DNA from: Prevotellaceae bacterium
GTDB taxonomy: Bacteria > Bacteroidota > Bacteroidia > Bacteroidales > Bacteroidaceae
Length of the DNA stretch: 38,168 nt
Direction: 5' to 3'
Assembly (NCBI GenBank): GCA_015257125.1
Contig: JABZKU010000024.1
Span: 1-38,168, forward strand
Below the pieces are notes generated by a model. It had not been told where the DNA came from and searched no databases. It worked only from the letters and a program-made list of their open reading frames with translations. Within the stretch, counting starts at the first letter, position 1; each line of letters begins with the position of its first letter. A program made the translations under genes and the position numbers. This document shows positions 1-8,469 of this stretch, piece by piece.

Positions 1-1
1 T

Positions 2-1420
2 GGGCTGAAAACGATCGATGTCAAACACTTCAACACGGCAAAAGTGGGGGGTATGAGTAATATGTTTGCAGAGTGCAGCATGATGAAGACGCTTGATCTC
101 GCGAACTTCAACACAGAACAAACGAAGTTTATGGCTTTTATGTTCTCAGGCTGCAGCGCGTTGAAGACGCTCGACCTTAGGAACTTCAATACAGAGAAAG
201 CCTTTGATATGTCCGGCATGTTCAAGGGTTGTGGTAAACTCACCGGCATCATTTCGGAAAAGACGTGGCAATGCCTGCACTCCGAAGGCATGTTTAAAGG
301 ATGCACTCGACTCAAGGGCGCAGTGGCTTACGATGCCGACAAGACGGATGTCAAGATGGCCAACCCCGAAACGGGATATTTCCGAAAGAATGCACCGGAA
401 AATGTGGTGGAAGCCTATGTGCTGCAAAATCCGGACAAGACAACACTCACTTTCTACTATGACCCTCTGCGCAACACGCGCACCGGAACCACATGGGACA
501 TTGATGAGACAGATGCTAAATACTACTTCCTCTCTGCATGGGCCGGTACAGAAGAACACCCCAACACCACGACCACAAAGGTGGTGTTTGATGCCTCCTT
601 CCAAAACTATCGCCCTACCACTATGTTTGGATGGTTTTTCTATTATAAAGCACTCACCACGATCGAAGGGTTGGAATATCTCAATACTGAAAACGTGACG
701 AATATGGGTAGTCTGTTCAAAGGATGTAGCGCACTGACGGAATTAGATCTCACGCACTTCAACACAGCCAACGTGACGTATATGGGTCAGATGTTTGAAG
801 GGTGTGCCACTTTGAAGACGCTCGATCTCAAGAGCTTCAATACTGCAAACGTAGAGGGATTCTACGATATGTTTAGAGGCTGTATCGCTTTGGAAACGAT
901 TGATCTCTCCAATTTCAACACCTCCAACGTGAAGAGCACGTACGCAATGTTCTATCAATGTAGTGCCTTGAAATCGATCGACCTCTCCAATTTCAACACC
1001 TCCAACGTGACCAATATGACGTCGATGTTCGCTGATTGCAAAGCCTTGACCTCACTCGACCTGAGGAGTTTCGATGTGGAGAAAGTCGAGCAAATGGTTC
1101 ACATGTTCAGTGGCTGTAAGAAACTCTCCAGCATCGTTTCGGATAAGACGTGGCAGTGCTTGTACTCGGAAGACATGTTTAAAGGATGCACTCAACTCAA
1201 GGGGGCGGTGGCTTACGACCCCAAGAAGACAGATGTCACGATGGCCAACCCCGAAACGGGATATTTCGTCAAGAATATACCTACTGCTGTCGGACAAGTG
1301 CAGCTCAATGGCCGCAACACGCAAGGCATCTATACGCTCCAGGGCAAGCGTGTGAATACAGACTTCAAACATCTCCCCGCAGGAGTCTATATCGTCAATG
1401 GGAAGAAAATGGTACGCTAA
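2..1420 (+). CDS. BspA-like surface protein with DUF285 repeats, 5'-partial
   Basis: The reading frame is open from base 2, so the true start lies upstream of the window; the first in-frame ATG (44) is internal. The visible protein consists of about 23-residue leucine-rich repeats with the pattern MFxGCxxLxxLDLxxFNTxxV, typical of the DUF285 / BspA-like family of surface proteins that bind host or bacterial partners. It contains at least two modules: each ends in a KTWQCL...MFKGC...GAVAY...MANPETGYF segment, and between them is a non-repeat linker (roughly residues 120-220 counted from base 44). The C-terminus carries a short tail, IYTLQGKRV...LPAGVYIVNGKK, like the tails on two secreted proteins further on, probably an envelope-sorting or anchoring element. 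Family is clear; ligand and full length are unknown. Confidence 0.88.
   Translation, partial: GLKTIDVKHFNTAKVGGMSNMFAECSMMKTLDLANFNTEQTKFMAFMFSGCSALKTLDLRNFNTEKAFDMSGMFKGCGKLTGIISEKTWQCLHSEGMFKGCTRLKGAVAYDADKTDVKMANPETGYFRKNAPENVVEAYVLQNPDKTTLTFYYDPLRNTRTGTTWDIDETDAKYYFLSAWAGTEEHPNTTTTKVVFDASFQNYRPTTMFGWFFYYKALTTIEGLEYLNTENVTNMGSLFKGCSALTELDLTHFNTANVTYMGQMFEGCATLKTLDLKSFNTANVEGFYDMFRGCIALETIDLSNFNTSNVKSTYAMFYQCSALKSIDLSNFNTSNVTNMTSMFADCKALTSLDLRSFDVEKVEQMVHMFSGCKKLSSIVSDKTWQCLYSEDMFKGCTQLKGAVAYDPKKTDVTMANPETGYFVKNIPTAVGQVQLNGRNTQGIYTLQGKRVNTDFKHLPAGVYIVNGKKMVR
246..382 (+). repeat. Module-end repeat, copy 1 (within BspA-like gene)
   Basis: This 137-bp stretch recurs at 1131-1267, exactly 885 bp (295 codons) later and in frame. 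It encodes the end of a DUF285 module. The constant spacing shows that the gene grew by duplication of a whole module of about 295 residues. Confidence 0.85.
1131..1267 (+). repeat. Module-end repeat, copy 2 (within BspA-like gene)
   Basis: Second copy of the segment at 246-382, with scattered substitutions and no indel. It is followed directly by the C-terminal tail, while copy 1 is followed by the linker and the next module. Confidence 0.85.
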
Positions 1421-1466
1421 GTAGCAATAACCCTTGGGCGGAACTTTTTCCGAACAGGCATTAAAA

Positions 1467-1499
1467 AACTCCGCTATCTACTGAGTAGATGGCGGAGTT
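1467..1499. terminator. Bidirectional terminator between convergent genes
   Basis: A nearly perfect hairpin pairs AACTCCGC with GCGGAGTT and continues inward through ATCTACT/AGTAGAT with one wobble pair. A-rich bases precede it and T-rich bases follow it, so it can end the BspA-like transcript and, from the other strand, the DUF2752 transcript. Confidence 0.85.
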
Positions 1500-1530
1500 T
1501 GTTGTCTTTTCCTGTGTGAGAGGTTTCTCT

Positions 1531-1887
1531 TCAAATCCCGTATCGGTTGCGGACGATGAGCCAAAGCAGTAAGATGCCGGCATAGGCGATCACGGCCGGC
1601 AGGGAGGTGAGGTGACGATAGAGGGGGCTTTTTCGCCAAGCGAGGACAGCGAGGGTGATGAGGAGCAGGGCGATGAAAGGGAGCAGGTAGTTGAAGTGCC
1701 AGGCTGCGAGCGGATCGCCGTGCAGGAGGGAGAAAAGGGCGCGCTGCGTGCCGCAGGCGGGGCAGGAGAGGCCGGTGAAGCGGCGGAAGAGACACGGGAT
1801 GCCCCAAGGGAGACCGGAGAGGTTGCCCCATAGCCAGAGGACAAAGAGGGCGAGCAGGATGAGAATGAGTGGGCGGCGGTTGGGCAT
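1531..1887 (-). CDS. DUF2752 family small membrane protein
   Basis: The 118-residue product has two to three hydrophobic segments and the core CPACGTQRAL...LLHGDPLAAWHFNYLL. This matches DUF2752, whose members carry a CPxCGxTR-like motif followed by a helix with a conserved Asn; their function is not established. I chose the ATG at 1887 (MPNRRPL), not the one at 1932, because the longer version would start inside the perfect hairpin at 1904-1932. It lies downstream of uvrA on the same strand, separated by that hairpin, so it may be read only by leak-through or from a weak promoter I cannot see. Confidence 0.75.
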   Translation of the reverse strand: MPNRRPLILILLALFVLWLWGNLSGLPWGIPCLFRRFTGLSCPACGTQRALFSLLHGDPLAAWHFNYLLPFIALLLITLAVLAWRKSPLYRHLTSLPAVIAYAGILLLWLIVRNRYGI

Positions 1888-1903
1888 GATAAGAAAAGAA
1901 GAA

Positions 1904-1932
1904 GTGGAAGAGAAGGAAAGGTTCTCTTCCAC
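1904..1932 (-). terminator. Terminator downstream of uvrA
   Basis: A perfect 11-bp stem (GTGGAAGAGAA with TTCTCTTCCAC) encloses a 7-nt loop. Read on the minus strand it comes 28 nt after the uvrA stop and is followed by the pyrimidine run TTCTTCTTTTCTT, as expected for an intrinsic terminator. The plus strand side is also T-rich. Confidence 0.8.
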
Positions 1933-1960
1933 TTTGTTTGTTTAGTCCGTTCGTGAAAAA

Positions 1961-4801
1961 CTATTGCGGTGCGAGTTTCTCGGCGAGGTAGCGCGCGGTG
2001 TAGCCGCGGCCGGAGGCGACGAGGGCTTCGGGTGTGCCGGCAAAGACGAGGTCGCCACCGCCCGAACCACCTTCGGGACCGAGATCGATGACGTGGTCGG
2101 CCGTTTTTACGACATCAAGATTATGTTCAATCACAATCAACGTGTGGCCGCGCTCAATCAAGGCGTTGAAGGCCGAGAGGAGGCGGTTGATGTCGTGGAG
2201 ATGAAGTCCCGTGGTGGGTTCGTCGAAGATGAAGAGTGTGGGGACGGCGCGCTCCTGCGCGAGGTAGTAGGCCAGTTTCACACGCTGGTTTTCGCCGCCC
2301 GAGAGGGTGGAGGACGACTGCCCGAGTTTGATGTAGCCGAGTCCCACATCGCGGAGCGGACGAAGCCGCTTGACGATCTTCTTCTTGCCGTGCGCTTCGA
2401 AAAAATCGAGGGCTTGGTCGACGGTCATTTCGAGGAGGTCGTAAATGTTTTGTCCCTCAAAACGCACGTCGAGGACTTCGTTCTTGAAGCGGTGGCCGTG
2501 GCAGGTTTCGCATTCGAGAACGAGGTCGGCCATGAACTGCATTTCCACCTTCACCGTGCCTTCGCCCTTGCACTCTTCGCAGCGGCCGCCGTCGGTGTTG
2601 AAGGAGAAGAATTTGGCGTCCATTTCCATTTGGCGCGCCAGGGGTTGTTCGGCCATGAGTTTGCGAATCTCGTCGAAGGCCTTGACGTAGGTGACGGGGT
2701 TGGAGCGCGTGGAGCGTCCGATGGGGTTTTGGTCGATGAAGTCGACGGCTTGCACGGCGTCGAGGTCGCCGGTGAGGTCGGCGTGTTCGCCGGGACGGTC
2801 GCCCGACTGGTCTAGATGACGGAGAAGGGCTTTGTAGAAGATGTCGCGCACGAGGGTGGATTTGCCCGAACCCGACACGCCCGTCACGACGGTGAGGACA
2901 TTGAGGGGGAAGCGCACATCGATGCCGCGGAGGTTGTTTTCGCGAGCGCCGACAACGTCGATGAAGCGATTCCACCGACGGCGCGAAGCGGGTACGGGAA
3001 TGGTTTCGGCGCCAGTGAGGAAGTTGAGCGTGTGGCTGCGGCTCTCCGTTTTGTTGGAATGGTGCGGCGCATCGGCGGGCGCGACCTTGCCCTGCCACAC
3101 CACTTCGCCGCCGAGACGGCCGGCTTCGGGGCCGATGTCGATGAGGTGGTCGGCGGCGCGGATGATGTCTTCGTCGTGTTCGACCACAATGACGGTGTTG
3201 CCCACATCGCGGAGTTGGCGCAGTACGCGAATGAGGCGATCGGTGTCGCGAGAGTGCAGCCCGATGGAGGGTTCGTCGAGGATATAAAGACTGCCCACCA
3301 AGCTGCTACCGAGCGAGGTGGCGAGGTTGATGCGTTGACTTTCGCCGCCCGAGAGTGAGTTGCTGAGGCGGTCGAGGGTGAGGTAGCCGAGTCCCACTTC
3401 GTTGAGGAAGCGCAGGCGGCTGCGGATTTCGATGAGCAGGCGTTGCGCCACGGTGGCATCGTGCTCAGAGAGGGTGAGCGCGTCGAACCACTCGGCGAGA
3501 TCGGCCACCGAAAGGCGCACGAGATCGGCGATGGTGCGGTCGCCCACACGCACGTAGAGGGCTTCGGGGCGTAGGCGCGTGCCGTGGCAAACGGGACACT
3601 CGGCCTTGCCGCGATAGCGCGCGAGCATGACGCGGTTTTGGATCTTGTAGGCGCCTTGTTCGAGGGCTTGGAAGAAACCATCGATGCAGACATCGACGTC
3701 GCCCTCCTCCCAGGCCATGCCGGGGCCGCCGTGCCAGAGCAGATCGCGCTGGGCGGGCGTGAGATTGTAGTAGGGTTCGAAGATGGGGAAGTCGTGGGCG
3801 GCGGCGCGGCGGATGAATTCCTGTTGCCACTGGCTGAGTTTCGCTCCGCGCCAGCACATCACGGCGCCGTCGTAGACCGAGAGCGAACGATTGGGGACGA
3901 CGAGATGCTCGTCGATGCCCACCACGCGGCCGAAACCTTCGCAGCGCGGGCAGGCACCCACGGGGTTATTGAAGGAGAAGAGGTTGTCGCTCGGTTCTTC
4001 GAAGCTGATGCCGTCGGCCTCGAAGCGAGTGGAGAAACGCTCGAGGTTGCGTTCGGGATAGAAGCGGAGCAGGCATTCGCCGTCGCCTTCGTAGAGTGCC
4101 GTTTCGACCGAATCGTTGAGGCGCGTCACGCCGTCTTTCGAACCGTCGACGGCCAGGCGGTCGAGGAGGAGGAAGAGTCGGCCTTCGGCCAAGGCTGCTT
4201 CGTGGCGCGCCACAGCGGCGGGGCTTTCGATGGCCTCGTCCATGCGCACCATGTCGCCGTCGAGATCCAAGCGCGAGAGGCCTTGCTGGAGCAATACTTC
4301 GATTTGCTCTTTGAACGTGCGCTCGTGGAGCAGACGCAGGGGAGCGAGCACGGTGAAGCGCGTGCCGGCGGGGTGGCGGAGGGCGGCGGCGACAATGTCG
4401 TCGGCGCTGTGGCGGCGCACTTCCTCGCCGCTCACGGGAGAGTAGGTGTGTCCCACGCGGGCGAAGAGCAGGCGGAGATATTCGTAGATCTCGGTGCTCG
4501 TGCCGACGGTGGAACGCGGGTTGTTCGTCTTGACTTTCTGCTCAATAGCGATGGCCGGCGGTAGCCCTTTGATGTAGTCGCACTCGGGCTTGTTCATGCG
4601 GCCGAGAAACTGGCGGGCGTAGGCCGAAAGACTTTCGACATAGCGCCGCTGGCCTTCGGCATAGAGGGTGTCGAAGGCCAATGATGATTTTCCCGAGCCG
4701 GAAAGTCCGGTGATGACGACAAATTGCTCGCGAGGGATCTCAATGTCGATGTTTTTGAGATTGTTGACGCGTGCGCCTTTGACGACGATGCTATTGTTCA
4801 T
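1961..4801 (-). CDS. uvrA: UvrA, excinuclease ABC subunit A
   Basis: UvrA is the damage-recognition ATPase of nucleotide excision repair; it dimerises, scans DNA and loads UvrB. The 946-residue length is normal for the family. Two ABC modules are visible: Walker A motifs GLSGSGKS (residues 32-39) and GVSGSGKS (about 641), and signatures LSGGESQR (about 482) and LSGGENQR (about 830). Zinc-binding cysteine pairs occur as CPRC (284-287) with CPVC (402-405), and CEEC/CETC around residues 740-765 with the usual GEGTVKVEMQF between them. All key residues appear intact. The gene starts 9 nt after the FKBP stop, so it is probably co-transcribed with the isomerase and transporter genes. The start ATG at 4801 gives the expected N-terminus. 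Confidence 0.97.
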   Translation of the reverse strand: MNNSIVVKGARVNNLKNIDIEIPREQFVVITGLSGSGKSSLAFDTLYAEGQRRYVESLSAYARQFLGRMNKPECDYIKGLPPAIAIEQKVKTNNPRSTVGTSTEIYEYLRLLFARVGHTYSPVSGEEVRRHSADDIVAAALRHPAGTRFTVLAPLRLLHERTFKEQIEVLLQQGLSRLDLDGDMVRMDEAIESPAAVARHEAALAEGRLFLLLDRLAVDGSKDGVTRLNDSVETALYEGDGECLLRFYPERNLERFSTRFEADGISFEEPSDNLFSFNNPVGACPRCEGFGRVVGIDEHLVVPNRSLSVYDGAVMCWRGAKLSQWQQEFIRRAAAHDFPIFEPYYNLTPAQRDLLWHGGPGMAWEEGDVDVCIDGFFQALEQGAYKIQNRVMLARYRGKAECPVCHGTRLRPEALYVRVGDRTIADLVRLSVADLAEWFDALTLSEHDATVAQRLLIEIRSRLRFLNEVGLGYLTLDRLSNSLSGGESQRINLATSLGSSLVGSLYILDEPSIGLHSRDTDRLIRVLRQLRDVGNTVIVVEHDEDIIRAADHLIDIGPEAGRLGGEVVWQGKVAPADAPHHSNKTESRSHTLNFLTGAETIPVPASRRRWNRFIDVVGARENNLRGIDVRFPLNVLTVVTGVSGSGKSTLVRDIFYKALLRHLDQSGDRPGEHADLTGDLDAVQAVDFIDQNPIGRSTRSNPVTYVKAFDEIRKLMAEQPLARQMEMDAKFFSFNTDGGRCEECKGEGTVKVEMQFMADLVLECETCHGHRFKNEVLDVRFEGQNIYDLLEMTVDQALDFFEAHGKKKIVKRLRPLRDVGLGYIKLGQSSSTLSGGENQRVKLAYYLAQERAVPTLFIFDEPTTGLHLHDINRLLSAFNALIERGHTLIVIEHNLDVVKTADHVIDLGPEGGSGGGDLVFAGTPEALVASGRGYTARYLAEKLAPQ

Positions 4802-4810
4802 GAAATAGTT

Positions 4811-5281
4811 TTATGCGATGTCTAAGAGTTCGATGCGGAAGATGAGGGTGCTGTGCCCGGGGATGTCGCGACCGGCGCCGCGCTCGCCGTATCCGGCTGA
4901 GGCGGGGACGTAGAGTTCCCAAATGTCGCCGATGTGCATGTTGACGAGCGCCACTTGCCATCCGGTGATGAGTTCGTTGACGCGAAAGGCGGGCGGTGTG
5001 CCGGCGCCGCGGCGCGAGGAGTCGAAGGTGCGGCCGTCGATGAGGCGACCCTCGTAGTGCACCGTCACCACCGAGCGCGGTGCGGGCGTGGCATTGTGGC
5101 GGCGCAGCGTGCGCTCGTCGGCATCGGCCGGCGGAGCGGGAGCGGTTTGCACCACCTTGTAGAGCACGCCACAACGCAGTTCTTGAATGCCGGCGCGGCC
5201 GCAGAGGTTGGCGAGAAAGTTTTCGTTCTCGGCTTTATAGGCGGCGAGGGCGGCCGCATTCATCTTTTTCTTGTGAGCCAT
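4811..5281 (-). CDS. Cytosolic FKBP-type peptidyl-prolyl isomerase
   Basis: FKBP isomerases catalyse cis-trans rotation of X-Pro bonds during folding. The FKBP fold fills the second half of this 156-residue protein: VTVHYEGRLIDGRTFDSS (from about residue 72), the LITGW pocket tryptophan, and the closing STLIFRIELLDI strand. There is no signal peptide; the N-terminus is Lys/Ala-rich, so it should act in the cytosol. A proline/alanine/arginine-rich insert (TAPAPPADADE...) sits just before the domain. It lies 15 nt after the transporter stop and 9 nt before uvrA, indicating one transcript. A specific link to DNA repair is not implied; co-transcription may be incidental. Confidence 0.92.
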   Translation of the reverse strand: MAHKKKMNAAALAAYKAENENFLANLCGRAGIQELRCGVLYKVVQTAPAPPADADERTLRRHNATPAPRSVVTVHYEGRLIDGRTFDSSRRGAGTPPAFRVNELITGWQVALVNMHIGDIWELYVPASAGYGERGAGRDIPGHSTLIFRIELLDIA

Positions 5282-5296
5282 GATAGGGAACAGCTT

Positions 5297-6553
5297 TTAT
5301 TTGCGGTGCTTCGCGCGAGCGCTGCGACGTGTCACGAAACCACCGTAGGCGGCGATGATGAAGAAGCAAACGAGGGGCACGATGAAGCCGTAGGCCATGG
5401 ACGAGTGGTCGGCAATCAGTCCCATGAGCACGGGAGCCACGGCACCGCCGACGATGCCCATGATGAGCAATGAGGAGGCGATTTTCGTGCGACGACCCAA
5501 CCCGCGGAGCGCAAGGGCGAAGATGGTGGGGAACATGATGCTCTCGCAGAAATAGACGATGAGCAACGCCGTGAAACCCACGCGGCCGGGCGAGGCCACG
5601 ACGAGCATGGAGCAGTGGGCGGCGACAAGAGCGAGAACGGCGAGGAGGCGTTCGGCGCGGATGTATTGCATGATCCAACTGCCGAGCATGCGACCGGCGA
5701 AGAAAAGCCCCATGCCGCCGACACCGAGGATAAGACTGGCGTCGGCGCTCTTGATGCCGGTGTTTTCAACGGCATAGTTGATGAAGAAACTGTTCACGCC
5801 GGTCTGTGCCGCCACGTAGACGAAAATGCCGACCCATCCGAAGAGGAAAGCGCCGTTGCGAAGCAGCACGTGGAGGTCGCTGTGATTGTGATCGCCCTCG
5901 GCTTCGAGTGCCGCTTCCTCGGCTTGGGTGAGTTCGTCCTCCTCGGGGGTGATTTCGGGCAGACGAACGCGCGAGAATAAGAGGGCGACGACCATGACCA
6001 CGATGCCGATGAGCAGATAGGGCATGGAGATGTCGGGCGATTGGTCTTTGTCGTTGAAGAGGAAGTAACTGCCGGTCACCGGGCCGAGGATCCAGCCCAA
6101 ACCGTTGAAGGATTGCGAGAAATTGATGCGCTGTTCGCTGTGTTCGGGCTCGCCGAGCACGGTGACATAGGGGTTGGCGGAGGTTTCAAGGAAGGTGAGT
6201 CCGCAACCGATGATGAAGAGGCAGCCGAGGAAGAAGGGGAAGGTCATGATCTGCGCGCCGGGAATGAAGAGCAGCGCGCCGATGCCGTAGAGGACAAGGC
6301 CGAGCAGCACGCCGGCACGGTAGCCGTAGCGGCGAATGAAGGCGCCGGCGGGCAGCGCCATGAGGAAATATCCGCCGTAGACCACGACTTGGATGTAGGC
6401 CGATTCGGTTTTGGAGAGGTGCAGCGCGTCTTGGAAGTACTTGTTCAGCACATCGAGAATGCTGTGGGCGAAACCCCACAAAAAGAAGAGGGTGGTGACC
6501 AAAAGAAACGGGGTCAGATAGTTGCGCCCGTCGCGAGTGCGTACTAAATTCAT
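5297..6553 (-). CDS. FucP/GluP-family MFS sugar:H+ symporter
   Basis: The 418-residue product is an inner-membrane transporter with about 12 hydrophobic segments. The N-terminal FFLWGFAHSILDVLNKYFQ, the central ETSANPYVTVLG and the later CESIMFPTIFAL motifs are characteristic of the fucose permease / glucose-galactose transporter branch of the major facilitator superfamily. An acidic, His-containing cytoplasmic loop (EEDELTQAEEAALEAEGDHNH) separates the two halves. The open frame extends upstream to 6877, but the promoter box at 6582-6589 and the family N-terminus place the start at 6553. First gene of a compact minus-strand unit with the FKBP gene and uvrA. The sugar transported cannot be read from sequence. 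Confidence 0.9.
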   Translation of the reverse strand: MNLVRTRDGRNYLTPFLLVTTLFFLWGFAHSILDVLNKYFQDALHLSKTESAYIQVVVYGGYFLMALPAGAFIRRYGYRAGVLLGLVLYGIGALLFIPGAQIMTFPFFLGCLFIIGCGLTFLETSANPYVTVLGEPEHSEQRINFSQSFNGLGWILGPVTGSYFLFNDKDQSPDISMPYLLIGIVVMVVALLFSRVRLPEITPEEDELTQAEEAALEAEGDHNHSDLHVLLRNGAFLFGWVGIFVYVAAQTGVNSFFINYAVENTGIKSADASLILGVGGMGLFFAGRMLGSWIMQYIRAERLLAVLALVAAHCSMLVVASPGRVGFTALLIVYFCESIMFPTIFALALRGLGRRTKIASSLLIMGIVGGAVAPVLMGLIADHSSMAYGFIVPLVCFFIIAAYGGFVTRRSARAKHRK

Positions 6554-6581
6554 GCGTGTCGTTTTGAATAAGTTATTGAAG

Positions 6582-6589
6582 CAAAGGTA
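6582..6589 (-). promoter_or_regulatory. Promoter -7 box of the transporter-FKBP-uvrA unit
   Basis: TACCTTTG on the minus strand matches the Bacteroidetes -7 consensus TAnnTTTG and lies 28 nt before the ATG at 6553. No convincing -33 TTG is placed 19-21 nt upstream. Confidence 0.65.
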
Positions 6590-6659
6590 AGCATTCTTTG
6601 CCGATAATGTGAGCGAGTGTCGTTTTTTTCGCGTTCTCGTCGCACTTTGTCGCGGTGGA

Positions 6660-6692
6660 TTGGGAGGTGAGCTTGAAAAAAGCGTATTTTTG
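6660..6692 (+). promoter_or_regulatory. Promoter of the sirtuin gene
   Basis: TATTTTTG at 6685-6692 matches TAnnTTTG, with TTGG at 6660-6663 spaced 21 nt upstream as a -33 element. It sits 24 nt before the ATG at 6717 and is divergent from the transporter promoter about 100 bp away. Confidence 0.65.
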
Positions 6693-6716
6693 CAGTGTTG
6701 ATTCATCATAAACGAT

Positions 6717-7430
6717 ATGACAGCACAACCAAAAAAAATCGTGGTGCTCACCGGAGCCGGCATGAGTGCCGAGAGTGGCTTTGCCACCTTCCGCGACAGT
6801 GGCGGACTTTGGGAGAAGTATCCCGTGGAACAGGTGGCGACGCCCGAAGGCTGGCAGCGCGATCCGGATTTTGTCAACGAGTTTTACAACGGACTGCGCC
6901 GGCAGCTGGTGGAAGCGCGCCCCAATCGCGGCCACGAACTGCTGGCGGAGCTGGAACAGGACTATGCGGTGCGCATCGTTACGCAAAACGTGGACGATCT
7001 GCACGAGCGCGCCAGTTCTTCGCAGGTGTTGCACCTGCACGGCGAACTGATGAAGGCCTGTTCTTCGCGCGATCCCGACAATCCCTTCCACCTTGTCACC
7101 CTCACGCCCCCGAATCTCGACATTCAGCCCGGGCAAAAGGCGGGCGACGGCAGTTTGTTGCGCCCGTTCATTGTGTGGTTCGGCGAATCGGTGCCCCTGA
7201 TCGAGCGCGCCGCCGAGTGGGTGGCTGAAGCCGACGTGCTGGTCATCATCGGCACTTCGCTGGTGGTCTATCCCGCCGCGGGCTTGGTGCACTATGCTCG
7301 GCGTGAAACGCCCATATTTCTCATCGATCCGCAGGAAGTGGAGGTCCCCGACGGACGAAAAGTGCACCTAATTCGGGCGAAAGCCTCGGACGGTGTGGCC
7401 GAACTGCGCGAAGCGTTGCGAAAATGCTGA
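6717..7430 (+). CDS. SIR2-family NAD-dependent protein deacylase (zinc-less type)
   Basis: Sirtuins use NAD+ to remove acyl groups from lysines. The 237-residue product has the NAD-binding GAGMSAESGFATFR (residues 13-26), TQNVDDLHE (89-97), the catalytic histidine in HLHGE (H108), PFIVWFGE and IIGTSLVVYPAAGL. The usual zinc module with two CxxC pairs is absent: the region after HLHGE reads ACSSRDPDNPFHL with one cysteine. Related Bacteroidetes sirtuins share this reduced form, so I regard it as a functional subgroup and not a decayed gene. It is the first gene of a plus-strand pair with tcdA, 91 nt apart; a 12-bp palindrome TTTTGCGCAAAA (7435-7446) lies just after its stop. Substrates are unknown. 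Confidence 0.9.
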   Translation: MTAQPKKIVVLTGAGMSAESGFATFRDSGGLWEKYPVEQVATPEGWQRDPDFVNEFYNGLRRQLVEARPNRGHELLAELEQDYAVRIVTQNVDDLHERASSSQVLHLHGELMKACSSRDPDNPFHLVTLTPPNLDIQPGQKAGDGSLLRPFIVWFGESVPLIERAAEWVAEADVLVIIGTSLVVYPAAGLVHYARRETPIFLIDPQEVEVPDGRKVHLIRAKASDGVAELREALRKC

Positions 7431-7521
7431 GAGTTTTGCGCAAAAGTGCTCCACTTTTCGCCGAAAGTCCACTCCTTTCTCTCGAAACTCCTCTTGTTTT
7501 TCTAACTCCTTTCTTTGATCT

Positions 7522-8385
7522 ATGTCATCAACCCCCGGTTCTTCTCTTTCCGCTGACTTCTCCGAGCGCGAACAACAAATCTTTCATCGCACCCGCTTGC
7601 TGGTTGGCGATCAAGTGCTGCACCGCATCGGCGATCTGCGCGTGATCCTGTTTGGCGTCGGCGGTGTGGGAAGTTGGTGCGCCGAGAGTTTGGTGCGATC
7701 GGGCGTGCGCCGGCTCACGTTGGTGGACTCGGATCGTGTGAGTATCACGAACGTCAATCGCCAAATGCCCGCCACCGTGCCGACGGTAGGGCGCGTCAAG
7801 GTGGAAGTTGTGCGCGAACGACTCTTGGCCATCAATCCCGACGCGGAAATCTGTGCGGTGCAAGATATTTATTGCGCGGAGAACGCCGAGAGTTTCGCCC
7901 TCGACACGTACGATGTAATCATCGATGCGATCGATTCGCTGGCCGAAAAAGCGCATCTCATCTTGCGCGCCACGCAAACCTCGGCCCTGTTCGTTTCGTC
8001 GATGGGTGCCGCGCTGAAAATGGACCCCACGCGGGTGCAGATTGCCGAGTTTTGGAAGGTGGGCGGCTGTCCGCTCGCCCGCGCCCTGCGCAATAAATTC
8101 AAACGGGCGAAAACGCGCCCGAAGCGCAAGTTCTATTGTGTGTTTTCCGACGAAGTGCTGCCCAATCTCGGGGCGGACGACATCACTACTCCGGAGCCCA
8201 CAGTGGCCGAATGCACCGACCACGAGGAGGGACGCGCCGACTTGCTCCACCACTCGTGGAACGACCGTAAAGCGCAGATCAACGGGACGTTGTCGCACAT
8301 CACGGCCATTTTCGGTTTTACGCTCGCCGGCATCGTTATCGACAAGATTTATCGCGAAGAAAGGGCTTGTGCCGAAAAAAAATAG
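7522..8385 (+). CDS. tcdA: tRNA threonylcarbamoyladenosine dehydratase TcdA
   Basis: TcdA (YgdL/CsdL) is an E1-like enzyme that uses ATP to cyclise t6A37 of ANN-decoding tRNAs to ct6A. The 287-residue length fits. The ThiF/MoeB Rossmann motif GVGGVGS (45-51), the LVDSD segment (67-71), NVNRQ (77-81) and DAIDS are present, and the C-terminal part (WKVGGCPLAR...NKFKR...FYCVFSDEVL) is specific to TcdA as opposed to ThiF or MoeB. It is cytosolic. No clear promoter box lies in the 91-nt gap, so it may share the sirtuin transcript. Confidence 0.9.
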   Translation: MSSTPGSSLSADFSEREQQIFHRTRLLVGDQVLHRIGDLRVILFGVGGVGSWCAESLVRSGVRRLTLVDSDRVSITNVNRQMPATVPTVGRVKVEVVRERLLAINPDAEICAVQDIYCAENAESFALDTYDVIIDAIDSLAEKAHLILRATQTSALFVSSMGAALKMDPTRVQIAEFWKVGGCPLARALRNKFKRAKTRPKRKFYCVFSDEVLPNLGADDITTPEPTVAECTDHEEGRADLLHHSWNDRKAQINGTLSHITAIFGFTLAGIVIDKIYREERACAEKK

Positions 8386-8416
8386 TAATCAATCAGCGCG
8401 ACACACGATAAATTTG

Positions 8417-8424
8417 TATCTTTG
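8417..8424 (+). promoter_or_regulatory. Promoter -7 box of the FKBP cluster
   Basis: TATCTTTG matches TAnnTTTG and is followed by GC-rich bases as in other promoters of this window. It lies 45 nt before the ATG at 8470. No -33 TTG is obvious at the right distance. Confidence 0.6.
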
Positions 8425-8469
8425 CGCACTGAATATCAATAAGAAAAAAGACAATTTGCTCCGTAGTAT

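Noticed and set aside
1933..1960. Upstream start for the DUF2752 gene (ATG at 1932)
   Set aside because: The extra codons fall inside the perfect hairpin that terminates uvrA; the ATG at 1887 is the better start.
3584..4564. Long plus-strand frames opposite uvrA
   Set aside because: UvrA motifs are unambiguous on the minus strand; the opposite frames are low-complexity Ala/Glu/Val-rich shadows.
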